From assembly GCF_900100695.1 (NCBI RefSeq), contig NZ_FNCF01000001.1, forward strand, positions 248,001 through 312,000: 64,000 nucleotides of DNA, given 5' to 3'. The position numbers and the translations under genes were made by a program. This document shows, piece after piece, positions 29,234 through 37,721 of the stretch. Below the pieces are notes generated by a model. The model saw only the letters and a list, made by a program, of their open reading frames with translations, did no database searches and had not been told where the DNA came from. The stretch is from Klenkia brasiliensis. Lineage in GTDB: Bacteria > Actinomycetota > Actinomycetes > Mycobacteriales > Geodermatophilaceae. The stretch's first letter is position 1; each line of letters opens with the position of its first letter.

Positions 29234-31018
29234 TCAGCGGATGCCCTGCCGCTGCAGCCACAGCTCCAGCAGCCCCACCTGCCACAGCTGGTTGCTGCCC
29301 AGCGTGGTGCGGTGGGTGTTGGGGTCGGCCAGCAGCCGGTCGACGTAGTCGGTGCGGAACAGGCCGCGCTCCTTCGCCTCGGGGGCGTGCAGCGCCGCCC
29401 GCACGCTGGCCAGGTACTCGCCCTCGAGGTGGATGATCGCCGGCACCGGGAAGTAGCCCTTGGGCCGGTCGATGACGTGCGCCGGGATGACCGCGCGGGC
29501 GGCCTCCTTGAGCACGCCCTTGCCGCCCTGCGCGAGCTTGAGCTCCGGGGGGACGGCGGCGGCGAGCTCCACGAACTCGTGGTCCAGGAACGGCACGCGG
29601 GCCTCCAGCCCCCACGCCATCGTCATGCTGTCCACCCGCTTCACCGGGTCGTCGACCAGCATGATCGTCGAGTCCAGCCGCAGCGCCCGGTCCAGCGTGG
29701 TGTCGGCACCCGGGCGGGCGAAGTGCTCGGCGACGAACGCCCGGCTGGCGTCCTCGGTGAGCAGCCAGCGGTCGGCGAGGATGCCGGCCAGCTCGGCGTG
29801 CGGCCGGTCGACGAAGACCGAGGAGTAGGCGTCCACCGCCCGCTCCACCGGCACGCCGTCCAGCGGCGGGTACCAGTCGTAGCCGGCCAGCACCTCGTCG
29901 GCGCCCTGCCCGCTCTGCACCACCTTGACGTGCTGGCTGACCTGCTGGGCGAGCAGGTAGAAGGCCACGCAGTCGTGGCTGACCATCGGCTCGGCCATCG
30001 CGCCGATCGCGCCGTCCAGGCCCGCGTGCACGTCGGCGGTGGGCACCAGCAGCCGGTGGTGGTCGGTGCCGAAGTGCTCGGCGACGACGTCGGAGTAGGC
30101 GAACTCGTCGCCCTCGCGCCCGCCGACGGCCTCGAAGCCGATGGAGAAGGTGGCCAGGTCGCGCTGCCCCTCCTCGGCGAGCAGGCCCACGATCAGCGAC
30201 GAGTCCAGGCCGCCGGACAGCAGGACGCCGACCGGGACGTCGGCGACCATCCGCCGGCGCACCGCCGTCCGCAGGCTGTCCAGCACCGCGTCCTGCCACT
30301 CGACCGGGGACAGACCCGCCAGGTCGGGACGGCGTTCGTGCACCGGCGACCAGTAGACGTGGTCGGACTCGCGGCCGTCGGGCTCGTAGGTGCGCACCGT
30401 GGCCGGCGGCAGCTTGCCGACCCCGGCCAGGATCGTGCGCGGCGCCGGGACGACGGAGTGGAAGCTCATGTAGTGGTGCAGCGCCACCGGGTCGATCGAG
30501 GTGTCCACACCGCCGGCCCGCACCAGCGCCGGCAGGCTGGAGGCGATCCGCACCCGGCCCGGGCCGCGGCTGAGGTAGACCGGCTTGATGCCCAGCCGGT
30601 CCCGCGCCACGACCACCCGGCCGGTGTCCCGCTCGACGACGACGAAGGCGAACATGCCGTAGAACCGCTCGACGCAGGCCGCGCCCCAGCGGTGGTAGGC
30701 CTTGAGCACGACCTCTGTGTCGCTGGTGGAGCCGAACCGGTAGCCCGCGGCGCGCAGCTCCTCGCGCAGCTCGCGGTAGTTGTAGACGATCCCGTTGAAC
30801 ACGCAGGTCAGCCCGAGCTCGAGGTCGACCATCGGCTGCGCGCCGGCGTCGCTGAGGTCGATGATCTTGAGCCTGCGGTGGCCGAGCGCGACCGGCCCGG
30901 ACTGCCACGCACCCGACCCGTCGGGCCCGCGCCGGGCCAGCTGCTCGCACATGGCGGCCACGGCGCCCACGTCGGCGACCCCGCCGTCGAACCTGATCTC
31001 GGCCGCGATGCCGCACAC
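29234..31018 (-). CDS. Asparagine-synthase-like amidotransferase, NAGGN type
   Basis: Class II glutamine amidotransferase fused to an AsnB-type ATP-pyrophosphatase, 594 residues. Cys2 follows the GTG start (CGIAAEIRFDGG); synthetase P-loop SGGLDSS at 268-274. The pattern QPMVDLELGLTCVFNG, RLGIKPVYLSRGPGRVRIAS and VALHHYMSFHSVVPAPRTIL matches N-acetylglutaminylglutamine amidotransferase (AsnO, TIGR03104-like) better than housekeeping AsnB. That enzyme amidates a blocked dipeptide to make the osmolyte NAGGN. GAGGAGG precedes GTG. First gene of an operon with an S9 peptidase and ATP-grasp ligase; the usual GNAT/ATP-grasp synthetase and M42 peptidase are absent from the window. Confidence 0.9.
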   Translation of the reverse strand: MCGIAAEIRFDGGVADVGAVAAMCEQLARRGPDGSGAWQSGPVALGHRRLKIIDLSDAGAQPMVDLELGLTCVFNGIVYNYRELREELRAAGYRFGSTSDTEVVLKAYHRWGAACVERFYGMFAFVVVERDTGRVVVARDRLGIKPVYLSRGPGRVRIASSLPALVRAGGVDTSIDPVALHHYMSFHSVVPAPRTILAGVGKLPPATVRTYEPDGRESDHVYWSPVHERRPDLAGLSPVEWQDAVLDSLRTAVRRRMVADVPVGVLLSGGLDSSLIVGLLAEEGQRDLATFSIGFEAVGGREGDEFAYSDVVAEHFGTDHHRLLVPTADVHAGLDGAIGAMAEPMVSHDCVAFYLLAQQVSQHVKVVQSGQGADEVLAGYDWYPPLDGVPVERAVDAYSSVFVDRPHAELAGILADRWLLTEDASRAFVAEHFARPGADTTLDRALRLDSTIMLVDDPVKRVDSMTMAWGLEARVPFLDHEFVELAAAVPPELKLAQGGKGVLKEAARAVIPAHVIDRPKGYFPVPAIIHLEGEYLASVRAALHAPEAKERGLFRTDYVDRLLADPNTHRTTLGSNQLWQVGLLELWLQRQGIR

Positions 31019-31144
31019 GAGCGCCTCCTCCCGCCCGACCGGTGCCGGGCTGGACTCCGGGTGCCCACCCTGCCCGCTCCGTGTTGCGTCGGCATGTCCC
31101 AGGGGTCGGGCGTGTCCGGGCCCGGTCGGCACCGCGTGCCGGGT

Positions 31145-31150
31145 TAGCCT
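31145..31150 (+). promoter_or_regulatory. Candidate -10 of sepH
   Basis: TAGCCT lies 45 bases before the ATG; here a leader with CGGAGG ribosome site exists. The 177-base divergent gap to the amidotransferase gene shows no other clear element. Confidence 0.4.
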
Positions 31151-31195
31151 CGGCGCTGGTCCCGTGTCCCTGCCCGTCCCCCGGAGGTCGACCCC

Positions 31196-32086
31196 ATGCG
31201 CACGCTGCGCCTCGTGGCGATCTCCGACGACGGGAAGAACCTGGTGCTGGCCGCCGACGTCCCCGACTCCATCGACAACGGCGAGCGCTTCCACCTGCCG
31301 ATCGACGACCGGCTGCGGGCCGCCGCCCGCGGGGACGCGCAGCGGATGGGCCAGATCGAGCTCGACGCGGCCAACGCGCTGCCCCCGCGGGTCATCCAGG
31401 CCCGCATCCGCGCCGGCGAGACGCCCGAGCAGGTCGCGCACGCCTCGGGGACGTCGGTCGAGCGGATCATGCGGTTCGCCCACCCGGTGCTGCAGGAGCG
31501 CGCCCGGGTGGCCGAGCAGGCGCAGGGTGCGCGGGTGCGGCTGTCCGAGGGCACCCCCGGCGTCGCGCTGCAGCAGTTCATGTCCGACCGGCTGCGGCTG
31601 CTGGGCGCCGACCTCGACGGCGTGCGCTGGGACGCCTCCCGCGCCGAGGACGGCACCTGGGCGGTGCGCGCGGCGTGGAAGGCCGGGCACAAGTCCGGCA
31701 CCACCCGGTGGAGCTTCGACACCACCACCCGCACGGTCACCCCGCTGGACGCCACCACGATGGACTTCGCCGAGGGCACCCGGCTGGTGCGGGTGGTCCC
31801 CGACGTGCCGGCCGGCCTGCCCGCGGCTCCCCCGCGCCGTGCCGTCGCCGCCGTCCCCGCCGAGGAGGACCGGACGCCGGAGCCGAGCCCCGCCCCCGAG
31901 GACGACGAGGTGCGCAACGTCGTCCCCGTCGACGGCAGCCCGGTCGACGTCCTGCTCTCCGGCGACGGCGGCCCCGAGCACGACACGGTCGTCTTCGACC
32001 GGGTGCTCGACCCGGAGGCCGAGGACCCGCGCGCGGCGATCCCGGCGTGGGAGGACATCGTCTTCGGGGTCCGCCGCCACCGCTGA
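31196..32086 (+). CDS. sepH: Cell-division regulator SepH
   Basis: Actinobacterial septation protein that stimulates FtsZ assembly, 296 residues. The N-terminal DUF3071 region MRTLRLVAISDDGKNLVLAADV and the helix-turn-helix-like segment PPRVIQARIRAGETPEQVAHASGTSVERIMRFAHPVLQER are diagnostic; a disordered Pro/Glu-rich linker follows, and the C-terminus carries the conserved AWEDIVFG. Cytosolic, acting at the Z ring. CGGAGG lies upstream with good spacing. It is divergent from the amidotransferase operon and monocistronic, with its own promoter. Confidence 0.95.
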   Translation: MRTLRLVAISDDGKNLVLAADVPDSIDNGERFHLPIDDRLRAAARGDAQRMGQIELDAANALPPRVIQARIRAGETPEQVAHASGTSVERIMRFAHPVLQERARVAEQAQGARVRLSEGTPGVALQQFMSDRLRLLGADLDGVRWDASRAEDGTWAVRAAWKAGHKSGTTRWSFDTTTRTVTPLDATTMDFAEGTRLVRVVPDVPAGLPAAPPRRAVAAVPAEEDRTPEPSPAPEDDEVRNVVPVDGSPVDVLLSGDGGPEHDTVVFDRVLDPEAEDPRAAIPAWEDIVFGVRRHR

Positions 32087-32175
32087 GCTGCTGTGACCGG
32101 GCACCCCGTGTCCGGCCTGCGCGTCCTGGGTAGCGCAGCGTGCGGCAACATCGCCGCAGCAGTGAGGAGTGCGTC

Positions 32176-32652
32176 ATGAGCGCATCGGTGTCCATGCCCG
32201 CCGGAGGCGTCCAGGTCGGGACCTACCCCGACTACGCCCAGGCTCAGCGCGCCGTCGACTACCTGTCCGACGAGCACTTCCCGGTCGAGAACGTGCAGAT
32301 CGTCGGCACTGACCTGCGCTCCGTCGAGCAGGTCGTGGGCCGGCTGACCTACGGCCGGGCCGCCGGCGCGGGTGCCGCCTCGGGCGCCTGGTTCGGCCTG
32401 TTCGTCGGCCTGCTGCTGGGCATCTTCGCCCCGGACGGCTCCAGCTGGTTCAGCTCCGTCCTCACCGGCCTGGTCATCGGTGTGGTGTTCGGTGCGCTGT
32501 TCGGCCTGGCCGGCTACGCCGCCACCCGCGGTCGCCGCGACTTCGCCTCCACCGGCCAGAAGATCGTCGCCGGCCGCTACGACGTGCTGTGCAACCCGCA
32601 GTTCGCCGAGGACGCCCGGGCCCACCTGGCCCGCCTCAGCCTGCGGAACTAG
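32176..32652 (+). CDS. General stress protein 17M-like membrane protein
   Basis: A 158-residue protein with the N-terminal Gsp17M/YflT-like domain (VGTYPDYAQAQRAVDYLSDEHFPVENVQIVGTDLR) and two central hydrophobic helices (AAGAGAASGAWFGLFVGLLLGIF and VLTGLVIGVVFGALFGLAGY). A polar C-terminal tail contains YDVLCNPQFAEDARAHL. Such proteins are stress-induced in relatives, and function is unresolved. AGTGAGGAG precedes the ATG. It stands alone between sepH and the convergent trmH-like gene. Confidence 0.9.
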   Translation: MSASVSMPAGGVQVGTYPDYAQAQRAVDYLSDEHFPVENVQIVGTDLRSVEQVVGRLTYGRAAGAGAASGAWFGLFVGLLLGIFAPDGSSWFSSVLTGLVIGVVFGALFGLAGYAATRGRRDFASTGQKIVAGRYDVLCNPQFAEDARAHLARLSLRN

Positions 32653-32733
32653 GGAAGGACCTCGTCCCTCCCCACGACGTGCTCCGCCCGCCGTGGGCCC
32701 CTGGGACGACGCCGGAAGCACGGGCCGGAACGG

Positions 32734-33516
32734 CTACCTCAACTGGGCGAAGGCGACCGCGGCGGCGGCCGCCACGCCGAGGGAGTCCACACCCGGGCGC
32801 ATCGGGATCCGTGCCCGGACATCGACCGCGGCCAGCGCGGCGTCGGACAGCCCCGGGCCCTCCGCGCCCAGCAGCAGCGCCGTCCGGGGGTGCTCGGCCG
32901 GGTCCAGCGACCGCAGGTCGACGTCGGCCCCGGGGGTCAGGGCAACCGTGGTGAACCCCGCGGCCCGCACCTGGTCCAGCTCCCCCGGCCAGTCGGTGAG
33001 CACCCGCAGCGGGGTGGTGAGCAGGTGGCCCATCGAGACCCGCACCGAGCGCCGGTAGTACGGGTCGGCGCAGGTGGGGTCCAGCAGCAGCGCGTCGATG
33101 CCCAGCGCCCAGGCCGACCGGCCGATCGAGCCGATGTTCTCGTGGTCGTTGAGCCCCTCCAGCACCGCGATCCGGTTGGCGCCGACCAGCACGTGGGCCA
33201 GCGGCGGCGGCACCGGCCGCTCGCAGGAGGCCAGCACGCCGCGGGTCAGCCGGAAGCCGATGGTCTCCGACAGCACCCACTTGTCGGCCTCGTACACCGG
33301 CACGCCCGCGGGGACGTCGAGCGCGCCGACCCGGCCGGGGATGCCGTAGACGCAGCGCACCCGCAGGCCCGAGCCCAGCAGCCGCTCCACGGCGGTCACG
33401 CCCTCGACCACCACCGGCCCGGTCCCCCGCTCCGTGCCCGGCCGGCGGTCGCCGGCGTGCAGGTCGTGGAAGTCGGCGACGCGGGGGTCGCGCGGGTCGG
33501 TGATCGTCTCCGGCAC
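32734..33516 (-). CDS. TrmH/SpoU family RNA methyltransferase
   Basis: SPOUT-class 2'-O-ribose methyltransferase of 260 residues. Motif 1 LEGLNDHENIGSIGRSAWAL, motif 2 LLLGAEGPGLSD, motif 3 IPMRPGVDSLGVAAAAAV form the knotted SAM site. An N-terminal substrate-binding domain (about 20-110, VVVEGVTAVERLLGSGLRVRCVYG) resembles rRNA methyltransferases. tRNA or 23S rRNA target undetermined. GTG start is preceded at 6 bases by GAGGAT (leaderless). Divergent from the renalase-like gene with 55 bases between starts. Confidence 0.94.
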   Translation of the reverse strand: MPETITDPRDPRVADFHDLHAGDRRPGTERGTGPVVVEGVTAVERLLGSGLRVRCVYGIPGRVGALDVPAGVPVYEADKWVLSETIGFRLTRGVLASCERPVPPPLAHVLVGANRIAVLEGLNDHENIGSIGRSAWALGIDALLLDPTCADPYYRRSVRVSMGHLLTTPLRVLTDWPGELDQVRAAGFTTVALTPGADVDLRSLDPAEHPRTALLLGAEGPGLSDAALAAVDVRARIPMRPGVDSLGVAAAAAVAFAQLR

Positions 33517-33522
33517 GCGCCC

Positions 33523-33528
33523 ATCCTC
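33523..33528 (-). promoter_or_regulatory. -10 element for trmH-like gene
   Basis: GAGGAT on the minus strand, 6 bases before GTG; leaderless configuration. Confidence 0.42.
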
Positions 33529-33558
33529 GCCTGACGAGCGGGACGGCCGCGCAGCCCG

Positions 33559-33564
33559 CAGGGT
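33559..33564 (+). promoter_or_regulatory. -10 element for renalase-like gene
   Basis: CAGGGT, 7 bases before the GTG at 33572; back to back with the trmH-like promoter. Confidence 0.4.
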
Positions 33565-33571
33565 GGGACGG

Positions 33572-34522
33572 GTGAGCACCACCGTGATCGGCGCCGGCAT
33601 CTCCGGGATCGCTGCCGCCCGCGCCCTGCACGACGCCGGCGCCCCGGTGACGGTCCTGGACCGCGGCCGCCGGCCGGGTGGGCGGATGTCGGGCCGCGAG
33701 CTGCACGGCCGGGTGGTCGACCTCGGGGCGTCCTACCTGACGGCGGCGCCGGACGGCCCGTTCGCCGGCGTGGTCGCCGACTGGGTCGACCGTGGGCTCG
33801 CCTTCCCCTGGACCGACACCTTCGCCGTCGCCGGACCCGACGGGATCACCGACTCGAAGACCGGCCCCGTGCGCTACGGCGCGGCCGGCGGCCTGCGCTC
33901 GCTCGTCGCGGACCTCGCGCAGGGCCTGGACCTGGTGACCGGCCACATCGTCGGGGAGGTCGGCCCGGGCCCGACGGTGGACGGCCGGCCCGCCGACGCC
34001 GTCGTGGTCGCGCTGCCCGACCCGCAGGCCCGCCGGGTGCTCCCGCCCGGGTCGCCGGCGGAGCAGGCCCTCGACCCGCGCGGCTGGCAGGCCACCCTCG
34101 CCGTCGCGATGGGCTGGGCCGACCGGCACTGGGACGCCGACCTGCACGGCGTCTTCGTCAACGACCACCCGGTCGTGGAGTGGCTGGCCGACGACGGCAC
34201 CCGGCGCGGGGACGGCGCGCCGGTGCTCGTCGCGCACACCACCGGGCCCTTCGCCGCCGGCCACCTGGGCGCCCCGCCGGCGGCCGGCCCCGACGTGGTG
34301 GCCGCGGTCCGCCGGCTGCTGGACCTGCCCGAGCCCGAGTGGGTGCACGTGCACAGGTGGACCTTCGCCAAGCCCGCCGACCCGCGCAGCGAGCCGTTCC
34401 ACCTGGCCGAGGGGGTCGGGCTCTGCGGCGACGGGTGGTCCGCGCCGTCGAAGGTCGAGTCGGCGTGGACCTCGGGCACGCTGCTCGCGCAGGCGCTGCT
34501 GGCCGGTCAGCGGGACGGGTAG
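33572..34522 (+). CDS. FAD-dependent amine-oxidase/renalase-like protein
   Basis: Flavoprotein of 316 residues. The dinucleotide-binding loop VIGAGISGIAAARAL at the N-terminus is followed by VLDRGRRPGGRMSGR, the GRR loop of amine oxidase/renalase proteins; VDLGASYLTA and the C-terminal GVGLCGDGWSAPSKVESAWTSGTLLAQ complete the FAD site. Bacterial renalase-like enzymes oxidise dihydronicotinamide isomers; this role is plausible but unproven. The TAG stop overlaps the following GTG start by one base, coupling it to an ABC-2-like membrane protein. Confidence 0.9.
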   Translation: MSTTVIGAGISGIAAARALHDAGAPVTVLDRGRRPGGRMSGRELHGRVVDLGASYLTAAPDGPFAGVVADWVDRGLAFPWTDTFAVAGPDGITDSKTGPVRYGAAGGLRSLVADLAQGLDLVTGHIVGEVGPGPTVDGRPADAVVVALPDPQARRVLPPGSPAEQALDPRGWQATLAVAMGWADRHWDADLHGVFVNDHPVVEWLADDGTRRGDGAPVLVAHTTGPFAAGHLGAPPAAGPDVVAAVRRLLDLPEPEWVHVHRWTFAKPADPRSEPFHLAEGVGLCGDGWSAPSKVESAWTSGTLLAQALLAGQRDG

Positions 34523-35556
34523 TGGGCGGGCTGTCCGGGCCTCCGCCCCCGGCCGAGCCCGGTGCCGAGACCGCCCGCTCCGACGGGCACACCGGCCGCG
34601 CCCTGGCCCGCGGGATCCTGCTGCCCGCGCTGATCGCCACCCTCAACGGGGTCGTGTTCGTCGCGGTGTACCTGGGGGCGCTGCACGACCCGGTCCCCCA
34701 CGACCTGGCCGTCGGCGTGGTCGGGTCCGCGCAGCAGGTCACCGCCGTCCAGCAGGCCCTGGACTCGGCGCAGCCCGGTGGCTTCGCCGTCCGCGGTCTC
34801 CCCGACGCCGGAGCCGCGGACGCGGCGGTGCGCTCCGACGACGTCTACGGCGCCCTCGTGCTCGGCGGTGGCGCCCCGCAGCTGCTCACCGCCGGGGCGC
34901 ACGGCCAGGGCGTCACCCAGACGCTCACCGAGGCGCTGACCCCGGTCGCCCAGCAGCTGACGGGGACGGCCCCGGCCACCCAGGACCTGGTGCCGCTGGT
35001 CGCCGGTGACACCCGCGGCCTGTCGGTCTTCTACGCCGCCTTCGGCGTGGTGCTGGGCGGGTTCCTGTTCGGCATCGCCACCTTCCAGGCCGCCCCGCAG
35101 CTCCTGCTGCGCTGGCGGGTGGTCAGCATCGCGCTGTTCGCGGTCGTCGCCGGCGCCCTGGTGGCCCTGCTGGCCGACGTGGTCTACGCGGCCGTGCCCG
35201 CCGGGCCCCTGGTGGTCGGCGGGGTGGTCGCGCTGCTGGCCGCGGCCTGCGGCGCCACGGCCGCCCTGGCGTTCCGGCTGTTCGGGTCCGCCGGCCAGGT
35301 GGTCACCTCGATCGGGCTGGTGATCCTGGGGAACGCGACCAGCACCGGCAACGCCCCCGCCGAGTTCCTGCCCGGCTGGATGCGCCCGCTGGCCGACGTG
35401 CTGCCCTCCGGCGTCGCGGTGCAGGCGCTGCGCGGGGCGGCCTACTTCTCCGACGCCGACCTGGTGCGGGGCCTGGTGGTGCTCGGGCTGTGGGCGGTGC
35501 TGCCGCTGCTGGCCATCGCCGGTGCCGACCTGGTCGCGCGGCGCCGGGCGGACTAG
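34522..35556 (+). CDS. ABC-2/YhgE-like membrane protein
   Basis: A 344-residue membrane protein. One helix at about 32-52 (ILLPALIATLNGVVFVAVYLG), an external domain of about 120 residues (DLAVGVVGSAQQVTAVQQALDSAQPGGFAVRGL), then five helices from GLSVFYAAFGVVLGGFLFGI on. This is the DUF3533/Pip-YhgE arrangement of ABC-2-like proteins working without a dedicated ATPase, sometimes in phage or cell-envelope functions. Start GTG overlaps the upstream stop by one base. Its 3' end overlaps the convergent kinase gene by 4 bases. Function unknown. Confidence 0.82.
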   Translation: MGGLSGPPPPAEPGAETARSDGHTGRALARGILLPALIATLNGVVFVAVYLGALHDPVPHDLAVGVVGSAQQVTAVQQALDSAQPGGFAVRGLPDAGAADAAVRSDDVYGALVLGGGAPQLLTAGAHGQGVTQTLTEALTPVAQQLTGTAPATQDLVPLVAGDTRGLSVFYAAFGVVLGGFLFGIATFQAAPQLLLRWRVVSIALFAVVAGALVALLADVVYAAVPAGPLVVGGVVALLAAACGATAALAFRLFGSAGQVVTSIGLVILGNATSTGNAPAEFLPGWMRPLADVLPSGVAVQALRGAAYFSDADLVRGLVVLGLWAVLPLLAIAGADLVARRRAD

Positions 35557-36185
35557 AGCTCGACGACGAGGTCCGCGCGGTCCTGCGCGGCCACCACCCG
35601 GCGGGCGTTGGGCTCGTCCACGGCGGTCACCCAGGCCTGCGCGGCGGCCGGGTCCTTGCCGAACTGCACGTGCCGGGCGACCAGCCGCGCGGTGCGCACC
35701 TGCTCGTCCAGCCGCAGCGACCACACCTCGTCCAGGGCCGCCCGCACCTCGGGCCACGGGTCGTCGGGCAGCAACAGGTAGTTCCCCTCGGTGACCACCA
35801 CGCGGGTGCCGGGGGGCACCGGCACCGCACCGGCCAGCGGCTGCTCGAGCACCCGCTCGAAGGCCGGCGCCCACACCGTGCGGTCGGTCTCGGAGCGGAG
35901 CCGGTGCAGCAGGGCGCGGTAGCCGTCGGCGTCGAAGGTGTCGGGGGCGCCCTTGCGGTCGCGGCGGCCCAGGGCGTCCAGGGCGACGTCGGCGAGGTGG
36001 TAGCCGTCCATCGGCACGCCCGTCGCCGGCAGCCCGGCCGCGGTGAGCGCCGGCACGAGCGCGGCGGCCAGCGTCGACTTGCCCACCCCGGGCGGGCCGG
36101 CGAGCCCGACCAGCACCCGCGGCCGGTCGGCGGCCAGCGCCCGGACCCGCTCGACGAGGAATTCGGGTGCGCCCGGGAGGTCCAT
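35553..36185 (-). CDS. Uridine-kinase-like nucleoside/nucleotide kinase
   Basis: P-loop kinase of 210 residues resembling PRK/CoaA-type enzymes (PRK09270-like). Walker A AGPPGVGKST spans 29-38; VPMDGYHLADVALDALGRRDRKGAPDTFDADGY is the substrate loop typical of fructokinase/pantothenate/uridine kinase relatives, with the lid RLVARHVQFGKDP. Small-molecule phosphorylation is sure; substrate (sugar or nucleoside) is not. ATG preceded at 6 bases by GACAAT. Divergent from an MFS gene 85 bases away, which might import its substrate. Confidence 0.88.
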   Translation of the reverse strand: MDLPGAPEFLVERVRALAADRPRVLVGLAGPPGVGKSTLAAALVPALTAAGLPATGVPMDGYHLADVALDALGRRDRKGAPDTFDADGYRALLHRLRSETDRTVWAPAFERVLEQPLAGAVPVPPGTRVVVTEGNYLLLPDDPWPEVRAALDEVWSLRLDEQVRTARLVARHVQFGKDPAAAQAWVTAVDEPNARRVVAAQDRADLVVEL

Positions 36186-36191
36186 CCCGGG

Positions 36192-36197
36192 ATTGTC
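36192..36197 (-). promoter_or_regulatory. -10 element for kinase gene
   Basis: GACAAT on the minus strand, 6 bases before ATG, identical to the ppc hexamer; leaderless configuration. Confidence 0.5.
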
Positions 36198-36270
36198 GTA
36201 CCCCGCACCGATGAGCCCGCGCACCGGCGACCGTCCTACCCGTGACCGCCCGAACCCGGAGGAGCACGCC

Positions 36271-37710
36271 ATGACCGCCAGCCCCGCCCTGGACCTGCGC
36301 TCGGGCACCCAGCGGGTCCTCGCCCACCTGCTGGCCAACAACCTGCTCGTCGGGGTCGTCAACTACACCGTCTGGTTCGCGCTCACCTTCTGGGTGTTCC
36401 TGGAGACCGGGTCGGTGTTCGGCACCGGCCTGGTCGCCGGCATCTTCCTGGTCGCCACGGCCGCCACCGGCATCTGGTTCGGCAGCCTGGTCGACCACCA
36501 CCGCAAGCAGGCCGTCATGCAGGCCTCGGCGGTCGCGTCGGGCGTGCTGTACGCGGTGGCCTTCGCCGTCCTGCTGCTCGCACCGGCGTCGTCGTTCACC
36601 ACGGTGGCCAGCGTCCCGCTGTGGGTCTTCGTCGTGCTGCTCATGCTGGGCGTCATCGCCGGCAACCCGCGGTCGATCGCGCTGCCCACCTGCGTGACGC
36701 TGCTGGTGCCCGCCGACCGGCGGGACCGGGCCAACGGCCTGGTCGGCACGGTGACCGGGGTGTCCATGCTGGTCACCTCGGTGATCAGCGGGCTGCTGGT
36801 CGCCTACGGCGGCATGACGGCGGTGCTGGTGGTCGCCCTGGCCGTGCTCGCCCTGGCGGTGGCGCACCTGGCCCGGGTGCACGTCCCCGAGCCCGAGCCG
36901 GTCGCCACCGGGTCCGACGACGACGGCGGCGCCGGGCGCGGCGTCGACCTGCGCGGCACCGTCACGCTGGTCCGCGGGGTGCCGGGCCTGCTGCCGCTGA
37001 TCCTGTTCTCCTGCTTCAACAACTTCCTCGGCGGCGGCTTCATGGCGCTGATGGACCCCTACGGCCTGTCGCTGATGAGCGTGCAGGCGTGGGGCCTGCT
37101 GTGGGGCGGGCTCTCGGCGCTGCTGGTCGTGGGCGGGCTGCTGGTCGCCCGGGTCGGGCTGGGCAGCCGGCCGATCCGGTTGCTGCTGCTGGCCAACGTG
37201 GTGATGTGGGCGGGCACCGTGCTCTTCCCGCTGGTCTCCTCGATCCTCACCCTCACCGTGGCGATGGCCGCGTTCATGCTGGTCATGCCGTTCGCCGAGG
37301 CGGCCGAGCAGACCGTGCTGCAGCGCGTGGTGCCCTACGAGCGGCAGGGCCGGGTGTTCGGCTTCGCGCAGAGCGTCGAGCAGGCCGCCTCCCCGCTCAC
37401 CGCCTTCCTGGTCGCACCGGTCGCCCAGTTCCTGGTCATCCCGTGGATGACCGACGGCGCCGGCGCGGCCGCGATCGGCAGCTGGTTCGGCACCGGCACC
37501 GCCCGCGGGATCGCGCTGGTCTTCGTGGTCACCGGCGCGATCGGGCTGCTGGTCGTCGGGCTGGCGTTCCTCAGCCCGGCCTACCGGCGGCTCTCGGCGG
37601 CGTACGCGACGTCGCAGGCACCCGCCCCGGTGGTCGGCGACCCGGCCCCCGTCGCGCCCCCGGCACCCGGGGTCGAGGAGGTCGTCGGCGGAACCGGGCG
37701 GGGTCGCTAG
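36271..37710 (+). CDS. MFS transporter
   Basis: Major facilitator of 479 residues, 12 predicted helices. Loop 2-3 signature GSLVDHHRKQAVM, central cytoplasmic loop rich in Asp/Gly (ATGSDDDGGAGRGVD), second-half helix ILFSCFNNFLGGGFMALMDPYG, and VLQRVVPYERQGRVFGFAQSVEQ, characteristic of EntS/DHA3-type exporters. A Pro-rich cytoplasmic tail follows helix 12. GGAGGAGC before ATG. The last codons carry the -10 of the next operon. Substrate unknown. Confidence 0.9.
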   Translation: MTASPALDLRSGTQRVLAHLLANNLLVGVVNYTVWFALTFWVFLETGSVFGTGLVAGIFLVATAATGIWFGSLVDHHRKQAVMQASAVASGVLYAVAFAVLLLAPASSFTTVASVPLWVFVVLLMLGVIAGNPRSIALPTCVTLLVPADRRDRANGLVGTVTGVSMLVTSVISGLLVAYGGMTAVLVVALAVLALAVAHLARVHVPEPEPVATGSDDDGGAGRGVDLRGTVTLVRGVPGLLPLILFSCFNNFLGGGFMALMDPYGLSLMSVQAWGLLWGGLSALLVVGGLLVARVGLGSRPIRLLLLANVVMWAGTVLFPLVSSILTLTVAMAAFMLVMPFAEAAEQTVLQRVVPYERQGRVFGFAQSVEQAASPLTAFLVAPVAQFLVIPWMTDGAGAAAIGSWFGTGTARGIALVFVVTGAIGLLVVGLAFLSPAYRRLSAAYATSQAPAPVVGDPAPVAPPAPGVEEVVGGTGRGR

Positions 37711-37713
37711 GGT
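37708..37713 (+). promoter_or_regulatory. Candidate -10 of the two-ATPase ABC operon
   Basis: TAGGGT lies 8 bases before the ATG and includes the TAG stop of the MFS gene, so the upstream stop doubles as promoter. Confidence 0.35.
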
Positions 37714-37721
37714 CGCGTGCG

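Noticed and set aside
29234-31018. Housekeeping asparagine synthetase (asnB) for the amidotransferase
   Set aside because: The catalytic parts would allow it, but the VALHHYMSFHSVVPAPRTIL region and the operon context fit the NAGGN-type amidotransferase group better. Function remains unproven.
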